A stretch of 10,575 nucleotides of DNA from NCBI GenBank assembly GCA_033854175.1, contig JAWOKN010000058.1, positions 1 through 10,575 of the forward strand, in the 5' to 3' direction. The DNA comes from DATKPE01 sp033854175. Its GTDB lineage: Bacteria > Bacteroidota > Ignavibacteria > UBA10030 > SZUA-254. Below, in pieces: positions 1-7,900 of the stretch (its first letter is position 1; every line of letters begins with the position of its first letter). The notes under the pieces are model-generated. The model saw only the letters and a program-made list of their open reading frames with translations. It searched no databases and was not told where the DNA came from. The translations under genes and the position numbers were made by a program.

Positions 1-1009
1 GGTCGACATAGGCATAGACGTCGGTAGCGATCTGATCGTCATAGACAAGCCGTTTATAGAGGCGTGACGTCTTCCCGGAGGAAAGAACGGAGGCAACGAG
101 GCGCAGGTAATCGGCGTCGGCGGAGCCGCGGCGAGGTACATTCCACACCTTATAGACGCGGGCCTGGGGGACGCGGTCCTCCACCTGCTGTCGGATCAAG
201 CCGGTACGTTTTGCAATCCACTCGTTATACTTCCCGACAGGCGGGCCCGGGGGGATATCGCCGAAATAGCGCTGCACCTTTTCATAAGCGGTCTTGGTAT
301 CGATATCACCTGCGACGGCAAGCACCGCATTGCCGGGGCCGTAATAGGTACGGAACCAATCCTTGACATCGTCGAGCGAAGCCGCGCTCAAGTCATCCAT
401 CGAGCCGATGACCGTCCAGGAATAGGGATGGCCGGCGGGGTAGGTACTTTTGGTGATAAGCTCATCCGAAACGGCGTAGGGTTCATTCTCACCCTGCCGT
501 TTTTCATTCTGGACGACGCCCCGCTGGAGATCGAGTTTCTTCTGATCAATCACCCCGAGGAGGTGGCCCATGCGGTCGGACTCCATCCAGAGGGCTCGGT
601 CGAAGGCCGAAGTGGGGACATTCTCAAAATAATTGGTTCGGTCCTGCGTGGTGGTGCCGTTCATATCCGTGGCGCCGACCTTTTCCATCGCCTTGAGGTA
701 AACCTCATCGCAATTTTCGCTCCCGCTGAACATCATATGTTCAAAAAGGTGAGCGAAGCCCGTACGCCCTAGTTTTTCATTCTTGGAGCCGACATGATAC
801 CAGATATTCACGGCGACAATGGGAGCCTTATGATCCTCGTGGATAAGGACCGTAAGGCCGTTGCCGAGAGTATATTTGGTATACGGGATATCGATCTGAT
901 CGAGTGAGGATTTGTGTGTGGTCTTTTGAACATTTACCGTCTGTGCCGCAAGGGACAAAACGGAAGCAAGCAGCAGGACAATCAGGACGACAACGGATTT
1001 TCTGGACAT
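1..1009 (-). CDS. M16 family zinc metallopeptidase, exported (C-terminus beyond left edge)
   Basis: Reverse-strand reading gives 336 uninterrupted residues from the ATG at 1009 to the window edge, with no stop. Residues 1-22 form a Sec signal peptide: a charged start (MSRK), a hydrophobic core rich in V/L, and a likely cut near LAA-QT. The inverted zinc motif of the M16 (pitrilysin/insulinase/processing peptidase) family is present as HLFEH, with H87, E90 and H91; the third zinc ligand is probably E169 in VVQNEK. Further family features are GLTV near 51, YHVGSKNE near 71, the E-rich NEPY segment, and the start of the C-terminal half at SSGKTSRLYKRLV (310-322). Known members of this family cleave peptides or small proteins in a clamshell of two half-domains; this fragment holds the catalytic half and the beginning of the next. 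The start is fixed by AGGAG nine bases upstream. The substrate is unknown; periplasmic or surface location is inferred from the signal peptide. Confidence 0.93.
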   Translation of the reverse strand, partial: MSRKSVVVLIVLLLASVLSLAAQTVNVQKTTHKSSLDQIDIPYTKYTLGNGLTVLIHEDHKAPIVAVNIWYHVGSKNEKLGRTGFAHLFEHMMFSGSENCDEVYLKAMEKVGATDMNGTTTQDRTNYFENVPTSAFDRALWMESDRMGHLLGVIDQKKLDLQRGVVQNEKRQGENEPYAVSDELITKSTYPAGHPYSWTVIGSMDDLSAASLDDVKDWFRTYYGPGNAVLAVAGDIDTKTAYEKVQRYFGDIPPGPPVGKYNEWIAKRTGLIRQQVEDRVPQARVYKVWNVPRRGSADADYLRLVASVLSSGKTSRLYKRLVYDDQIATDVYAYVD

Positions 1010-1018
1010 GGTGAACAT

Positions 1019-1023
1019 CTCCT
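1019..1023 (-). promoter_or_regulatory. Ribosome binding site of the M16 peptidase gene
   Basis: On the minus strand AGGAG lies nine bases before the ATG at 1009-1007. It supports that start and shows Shine-Dalgarno use, which is unusual in classical Bacteroidia. Confidence 0.75.
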
Positions 1024-1547
1024 ATATATATTCAGGAACGAAATGAAGAATGATATGCGCACCCCGCGAGGAAGCGGGAAAACGACCGGTAAACGAGTCC
1101 CATGAGGGATTGCGGGCATAGTGCATCACCCGCAGTGAATAAGCGCCGTAAGGTAAGAATTTCGGTACCAAACTCCAATTCCCTCACACAAGCGACCAGG
1201 TGGGTGGGCACACCCCTCCCACCCCGGTTGTTGAGTCACAGTACGGTCAATAAACGCACCGAACAATTTGGATATCCGGTCGATCACCGCGAGCGACTGT
1301 GGGCAACCATAACGTTCCGGTCAGATCACTCGATACGAGAGACAGGGCTTATCCCGCCGGTTTTGCAGAATGCCTCAATGCAGGAGTTGCCCGATATACT
1401 CAAAAATTAAAGGGATGCACAGAACAGGAATTAAGACTAATTACTCTGAGATTGTAAAATCAAAAATTACAGAAACATAGAATATGACGAATCCCCGATG
1501 GGGCAAAGAGTTTTTGACAGTATATCGTAAAAAAGTCGTTCAGAATA
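1024..1547. other. Intergenic region without a supported gene
   Basis: About 520 bases upstream of the M16 gene. A plus-strand open frame (1102-1410, 102 codons) has no ribosome binding site and no recognisable protein character, so it is not called. Two small inverted repeats are visible: CCCGC/GCGGG at 1063-1078 (5-bp stem, 6-base loop), and GGGTGGG/CCCACCC at 1202-1224 (perfect 7-bp stem, 9-base loop). Neither is followed by a T-tract. From about 1400 onward the sequence becomes AT-rich and contains TCAAAAATTA twice (1400-1409 and 1460-1469), as expected for a promoter-bearing region. The minus-strand promoter of the M16 gene should lie here, but no convincing -35/-10 pair was found. Confidence 0.5.
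1202..1224. repeat. GC-rich inverted repeat
   Basis: GGGTGGG at 1202-1208 pairs perfectly with CCCACCC at 1218-1224 around a nine-base loop. There is no T-run on either side, so it does not look like a standard intrinsic terminator. Function unknown. Confidence 0.4.
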
Positions 1548-1576
1548 TTGACAAACAATAATTATACAGGTATATT
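1548..1576 (+). promoter_or_regulatory. Sigma70-type promoter for the giant surface protein
   Basis: TTGACA (1548-1553, 6/6 match to the -35 consensus), a 17-base spacer, then TATATT (1571-1576, 5/6 match to the -10 consensus). It reads towards the giant gene and sits in an AT-rich stretch. The expected transcript start near 1583 gives an untranslated leader of about 355 bases before the ATG at 1939. A second TTGACA at 1514-1519 has no matching -10. Bacteroidia use a different promoter consensus, so this fits a lineage with ordinary sigma70 promoters. A weaker candidate nearer the gene (TTGATA 1856-1861, ATTAAT 1879-1884) cannot be excluded. Confidence 0.6.
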
Positions 1577-1649
1577 ACGGGCGAAATCTGGGTAGGGACC
1601 ATTGCGGGGGCTCTGGTCGATGCAACCGTGCATTTCGTAAAATCTCTCA

Positions 1650-1919
1650 TTACACCTTGAGCGGAGCCCGCTCAAGATCGTACCACTCGATCACACATTC
1701 CACAGAGCGTACACTGTTCTTTACATTCACCCAGAACGCAGCCGTTCCCTTTCTATAGAGATCTCCAAGAACGCCGCGAGGTTGGTAGAGGGTGAGTAGC
1801 TGTACGGCACAAAGATTCACACTGTAGCAGTTCGAGTCAGACAGTAGCACTTTTTTTGATATTCGGGGGTTATTCTCGATTAATCGGGGATAATTAATTC
1901 GGAACATTAAAGGTCGCAT
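1650..1919 (-). pseudogene. Possible protein-gene remnant or small hypothetical ORF
   Basis: The minus strand reads 89 codons from an ATG at 1919 to TAA at 1650-1652, entirely within the leader of the giant gene. The last ~55 residues look like a real protein end: alternating hydrophobic stretches, GTAAFWVNVKN, then VECVIEWYDLERAPLKV. The pattern VxVKN...(about 10 residues)...IEWYD resembles FxLYD-like beta-sandwich domains, where an N-containing strand is followed by a strand ending in YD. No Shine-Dalgarno precedes the ATG, and the frame stays open only as a shadow inside the giant gene upstream. The options are a truncated remnant of a gene cut off when the giant gene arrived, a small real gene, or chance. 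No homology could be tested here. Confidence 0.25.
1656..1676. repeat. Perfect 9-bp inverted repeat in the leader
   Basis: CTTGAGCGG (1656-1664), a 3-base loop AGC, then CCGCTCAAG (1668-1676). It would form a stable hairpin in the leader RNA of the giant gene. It also covers the last codons of the minus-strand fragment ending at 1650. No T-run follows on either strand, so terminator activity is doubtful. It could be a leader-RNA stabilising or regulatory element, or a terminator remnant of the minus-strand fragment. Confidence 0.5.
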
Positions 1920-1924
1920 ATTGC

Positions 1925-1930
1925 AGGAGG
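1925..1930 (+). promoter_or_regulatory. Ribosome binding site deciding the start of the giant gene
   Basis: AGGAGG lies eight bases before the ATG at 1939. The frame is also open from TTG at 1921, but that codon overlaps the ribosome binding region, so the ATG is the start; it also gives a clean signal peptide. Confidence 0.85.
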
Positions 1931-1938
1931 GGAAATCG

Positions 1939-4900
1939 ATGAAATCCATTTCTCGAGGGAGATGTCTTATCATTCTATCGCTCACAATTCTATCCACCAC
2001 GATTCTCAACGCACAATGGTCGCGGGATCCGAAGGTCAACACGCTTGTTTCGGGAGCTGCGCGGAACCAGACCGCGCCCAGAATCATATCCGACGGATCG
2101 AGCGGGGCCATCATCGTATGGCCCGACACCCGCGATACATCGGCAACCGGAACAGACATCTATGCGCAGAGGCTCAGCGCGAGCGGGATCGCTCAATGGA
2201 CCGCCAATGGTGTTGCCATAGCAAAATACGGGGGTGACCAGACCTCCCCCGCGATCGCCGCAGACGGAAGAGGGGGCGCCTTTATCGTCTGGCAGGACAA
2301 CAGAAAAGGCAATACGGACATCTACCTGCAGCATATTGACGGAACGGGGACAACTCTCCTGACGGGGAACGGCATACCGGTGTGCAACGATCTCAGCGAG
2401 CAGACGCATCCGGTCATCGTCTCGGACAACCTCATGGGAGCGATCATCGTCTGGGAAGATTACAGGAATGGCAATGCGGACATCTACGCGCAGCATGTCG
2501 ATGCGGCCGGAAACATGAATTGGACGGCAAACGGTGTGTCTGTGGTTACCGCGGCAAACAACCAGACCCTCCCTGCGATCGTCAGTGACAACAATGGTGG
2601 TGCGATCATCGTCTGGCAGGATCTCCGCAATTCGGCCTATTTTGACATTTACGCACAAAGAATAAGCAATACAGGCCTCATTCTCTGGGGGGCGGGTGGG
2701 ATAGCGGTATCGACCGCCGCGGGATACCAGCAAAACGTCAGCCTTGCATCGGACGGTGGGACAGGAGCATATCTCATATGGGAGGACAACAGGAGTGACA
2801 ACACCAACGTCTATGCACAGCACATTCATGGCGATCAGAGCATGGGACTTCCGCTCAACGGCCTGCAGGTCTACAGCGCGGCAAATGACCAGACGCAGCC
2901 CAGAATCGTCTCTGACGGGTCAGGCGGTGTGATATTTTCCTGGGTTGACAGGCGAAACGGTCAGCCGGACATCTACGCGGATCGGATATCAGCGGGGGAC
3001 ACGATGGTCTGGCCATCGGGGGGGATTGCGGTCTGTTCGGCGGCCGGAAATCAGCAAAATCCCCGGATCCTGAGCGACGGCTCGGGCGGGGCGATCATCG
3101 CATGGGAAGATTACCGCGGCGGGCTGCCTGACATTTACGCCCAGAGGATCGCGTCGAACGGATCTCTGCGCTGGCAGGGTGACGGAGTCGCGATATGCAC
3201 GGAAGCAACGTCTCAGACCGTGCCCGTGCTGGTTGAGAACTCCGTACATGGTGCGATCATTGCGTGGCAGGACGCAAGAAAATTTTCGACGCAGGGCTTC
3301 GACATCTATGCACAGCTTGTCAACGACATCGGGACAATCGGCGGGTACGCGATCCACGGGACGCTGTACAGCGACCTCAATCAGAACGGCATAAGCGACT
3401 CCGGTGAGGCGGGGTTATCCGGATGGAAGATCAATCTCACCGGTGTCATGACAAAATCGCTCACCACTGATGCCAGCGGCAATTATTCCTTCGACGGGCT
3501 CACGCCGGGGATGTACACCGTGAAGCCGGAAATCAAGCCGGGCTGGATACAGACGCATTACACCGACACCATCGTCAGTCTGCCCATCGGGGGTGATTCT
3601 GTGAGAATATTCCCCGTGTTTCAGCTCGCGACCATCAGGGGGACGGCATACAACGACCGGAACCACAACGGCCAGTATGACGGCGGCGAATGGGGAGACA
3701 GCGGCCGGGTGATCCAGGTGACGGGAGCGGCAAGCCTCACCACCACGGCCGACAAAAACGGCGCCTTCACGTTCATCGGTTTGCAGCAGGGCACCTATTA
3801 TGTGAACGAGGCAGGGCAAACCGGATATCTCCCGACGAGTCTTCCGCTGGTCGACACGGTTGTGATCGACACCCCGGGGGAGGACATCAGCAACATCATC
3901 TTCGGGAGTTACCGGCTGGGAAAAATCACCGGCAAAGCCTTCATCGACAGCGTCGGTGACAGTTCCGCATACATCAGCAGGGCGCACTCCGGGCTCCAGG
4001 GATGGGAAGTCATTCTCACCAAAGGCGGCACCCTGATTGCGGACACGCTGACCGGCAGCAGCGGGGATTACGCATTTTCAAATCTCGACACGGGTCAGTA
4101 CGCCATCAGGGAAACGTACCAGTCGGGGTGGTATCAGATGTACCCGAGGACGCCCGCCGACACGATGTTCGCCGATTCGGTCAGAGGATACAGGGTCACC
4201 ATCGACACCAGCGGGACGATTACCGCATCCCGGGATTTCGGATATTTTCTGGGCGGGACAATCACCGCCCAGGAATTCAGGGATATAACGAAGGATAGTC
4301 TCATTGCGGGCGATCCGGGCATGCAGGGGTGGCGCGTCAAGCTGTTTAAAAACGGCCATCCTGTCTCATCCGGGTTGACCGACGGGGCCGGCGCATGTCA
4401 GTTCACGATACTTCCGCCGGGGAATTACACGGTGGAAGAAAGCCTCTTCACTGACTGGCGCGAGACCGTCCCCCGGCGGGACAGCGTGAACCAGGCATCG
4501 ATCCTCTACGGCGATTCCGCGGGGCCGCGCGCCTTCAAAGTCGCGATGCGGAGCGGTAAGAACCTGACCCTGACCTTCGGAAACTTCCAGCTGGGGGTCA
4601 TATCCGGGCATCTGCTGCTGGACATCGCGAAGGACAGCATCATCATCGGCGATCCGCCCATTCCCCACTGGCGGATCCGCCTGAGAGGGCCGGTCAAGCT
4701 GGATACGCTCACGGACGGATCGGGGAATTACACGTTCGCGCATCTTGACCTGGGGGCGTATGTTGTCGTAGCGACGCTCGTACCCTGGTCATCTCCGACC
4801 TACCCGCGTGTCACATTCCCGGGGGTTTTCGTCGATTCCGGGCGAAGGGCATATTCCATCGCGATCGACTCGAGCGGCGAACAGAATATGGGGAAAGATT

Positions 4901-7900
4901 TCGGCATATCGACGACGTTGATCACAGGGACAACATTCAATGACGCCAACGGAGACGGTTACAAGGGATTCGGGGACAGCGGAATGGCTGGTGTGGTCGT
5001 AAGGCTGAGCGGAAAAAAGGTCGATTCGACACTCTCGGACCCCCACGGTAATTACATCTTCGCCGGGTTGGACACGGGCATCTACTGGATCAACCAGGAT
5101 GTCCCGGCGGGGTGGCGTCAGACGCTGCCGGCCTTCCAGGGTGTTTACAAGGATACGCTGACAACCTACGCCTCCTACAAGCCGGGGAGGGACTTTGGCA
5201 ATTTCAACATGGGGTCGATCGCGGGGAGTGTATATTACGACCGGGACAGCAACGGGATCATCAGCGCCGGTGATATCGGATTAGCGGATAAAAAGGTCTA
5301 TCTCACCGGGCCGCGCAAGGATTCCACACTGACCGACAGTCATGGTCAGTATGGTTTCTACGGGCTGCCGCTTGGCATCTACGTCGTCAAGGAAGCCCGT
5401 CTCCCCGGGTGGATTCAGACAGTTCCCCATGATTCGGTGATCCTGACCATTGCAAGCGGATCAAACAGCCAGAACATAGATTTCGGGAACACGGGCAACG
5501 GGCGGATCAGCGGATCGGTCTATCTGGATACAAACTCGAGCGGCACGGCAGCCGGTAAACCCCGGCTGGCCGACTGGTGGGTATATCTCCAGGGACCGTA
5601 CGCAACCGATTCCCTGAAAACCGACTCCAGTGTTTATCTTTTTACCAAGCTTGTGCCCGGGACCTATCTGGTCTCTGAGAAGGCAAAGCCGGGCTGGAGG
5701 AGGACGGCGCCGGGGGCTGGGGGCACCTATCAGGTCAGTCTAACGTCGGGCGGGAACATCACGGCGAGGGATTTCGGGAATTTTCCGTTCAGTCAGATTT
5801 CCGGGATGGTGTTCAGCGACGGGAACGGGAACGGGGTATTCGACGGCGGCGAACCGGGGATTCCCGGCGTCAAGATCTTCATCACCGGTTCGAGGAACGA
5901 TTCCCTCTTGACCGGATCCGACGGGACCTTCACGTTCACAAATCTGGACACAGGAAGGTTCACCATACGGGAGGCTGTGCAGCCGTTCGTCGTACGGACG
6001 CTGCCAAAGGCGACCGATGTATATGATGATTCGGTGGTATCGAGCGGTCAGATTCACGCGCCAAAATACTTCGGGAACTTCACGACCACAAACATCACGG
6101 GGAGTGTGTTCAACGATCTCGTGGGCAACGGGATAAAAGACCCCGGGGATCCTCCCCTCCAGGGATGGAACATCCATCTCCAGCGGGTGGACGGCATTCT
6201 CGCAGCCGATTCTCTGGTCAAATCATCGGACAACGGGACATTCCAGTTCACCGGGATCTCGCCTGGCGTCTATGTAATAACGGAAGAACGACCGCTGGGG
6301 TGGTCTCAGACGACCCCGGTGCAGCCCGACACGGTAGTCGTATCGGCTCCGGGTCAGCAGATCATCAACAACAACCTCGGCAACTATTATTATCTGTTCA
6401 GTGGTACTGTGTATGATGATTACGACGGGGATGGCCAGCAGTCGTCCGGAGAGCCGGGCCGCCCGGGAGTCCGTTTATACCTCAAGAAGAACGGCATCGT
6501 GGTTGACAGCACGACATCGCTGAATCAGGGCCTGTATGCATTTGCGGGAAGAGGGTACGGAACATATCTCATAACGCAGCTCCTCCCGCCGGGATACATC
6601 GAGACCGGCGCGCCGTCGTCGTTCACGATCAACCAACCGAGTGGTGGCGCGGTGGGCAATCTGAACTTCGGAAGCTTCAAACTCTTCTCGGTCGCGGGGG
6701 TGGTCTACGAGGATGTGAACAGGAACGGGGTCCGTGATGCGGGCGAGGGGGGTCTGGTGCAATGTGTCATTGCGCTCATGAAAAACTCCCAGCTCATAGC
6801 GACCGGCACATCGCTAGCTGACGGATCGTACACATTCGGCAGTCTCGGACCGGGGAACTACTCGCTCACGCAATACATCCGGACAGGTTATCTCAAGAGT
6901 TATCCGGTGGCCCCGGATTCGTTTGCATTCACGGGCCAGAGCGGTGTAGCCGTGGCGGGTAAAAATTTCGGGAATTACCTCAGCCCCACGCGTTCGATCA
7001 CGGTCAGGACATTTACGGATCTGGATGGAAGTCCCGTCACCAGGAATGACCTGACCCCGAAAAACTGGTCGATGAGTCTCTTCAGGGGGTCAACCCTGCT
7101 GAAGGCCACTGTGGGAGCCTCGCTCGACACGACAAATCTGCCGGAAGGGAGATACACCGTTCAGATCGCAGACAGCACCGGAGGCGGCTGGCAGTCGCTG
7201 GGTGAGAGGCACATCATCCACCGGTCCGGGCTTTCCGACAGCATCATCACCCTGAGCAGCCCCGTCTTCACCGACAGTTTTGATCTTCACACCGGTGAAT
7301 CGCACCTTGTCGACTTTCTCTCGACAAAATACGCAAGGATCGTGATACGCACCTATGGAGACGCCGACGGAAGCGCAGCCACGCTGGCGGACGAGGAAGG
7401 CTTGGTACGGAACACCGAACTGTACATCAATTTCGTTTCTCCTGAAAACCTGGTCTACAGCGGCACGGATTCCCTGCTGATGAAAACCGACCTCGGCGGA
7501 GGAATCTACATTGTCCGGCAAATTCCGCCGGCGAACTGGAAGACCATAGGCCGCAGGATCAACGGGAGGTTCCGGTCCACGGCTGACGACACAGTCCAGA
7601 TCGTCATCAACGGCGGTGATGCGGACACGGTCGATTTCATGAGCAGTCTCACCGGTTCGATTGTCGTAAGGAACATGCGGGATGATGACGGCAACATCGC
7701 CACGGCAACCGACAGGAACTACACCCCATGGAATGTTGCCATATACAAGGACGTCATATCACCCCTGGCAAGAATCGACTCCGTCGATGCGGAAAGCCTC
7801 ACCGTCCATCCGTTCGCGGGCAATTACATCATCCAGCAAGCCCGGGGACCCCAGTGGAAAACCATCGGGACATTTCTGGATGGAATCTCGATCGGGGCGC

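Noticed and set aside
1102..1410. 102-codon plus-strand open frame in the intergenic region
   Set aside because: No ribosome binding site, no recognisable motif, Pro/Arg-rich and irregular composition; probably chance.
1577..1650. Possible riboswitch in the first part of the leader
   Set aside because: Only short stems (GACCA/TGGTC, TGCA/TGCA) are visible, and no conserved core of a riboswitch class I know was recognised.
1829..1840. tRNA-like T-loop sequence TTCGAGTC
   Set aside because: No matching T-stem, anticodon arm or acceptor stem around it.
1921..1938. TTG start six codons upstream of the giant gene's ATG
   Set aside because: The TTG overlaps the region containing AGGAGG, which is ideally spaced for the ATG at 1939; the extra residues would spoil the signal peptide start.
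1990..2829. 279-codon minus-strand open frame with repeated VDVRI.PVV.PDD segments
   Set aside because: The regularity is the mirror of the propeller repeats on the plus strand; it is an antisense shadow.
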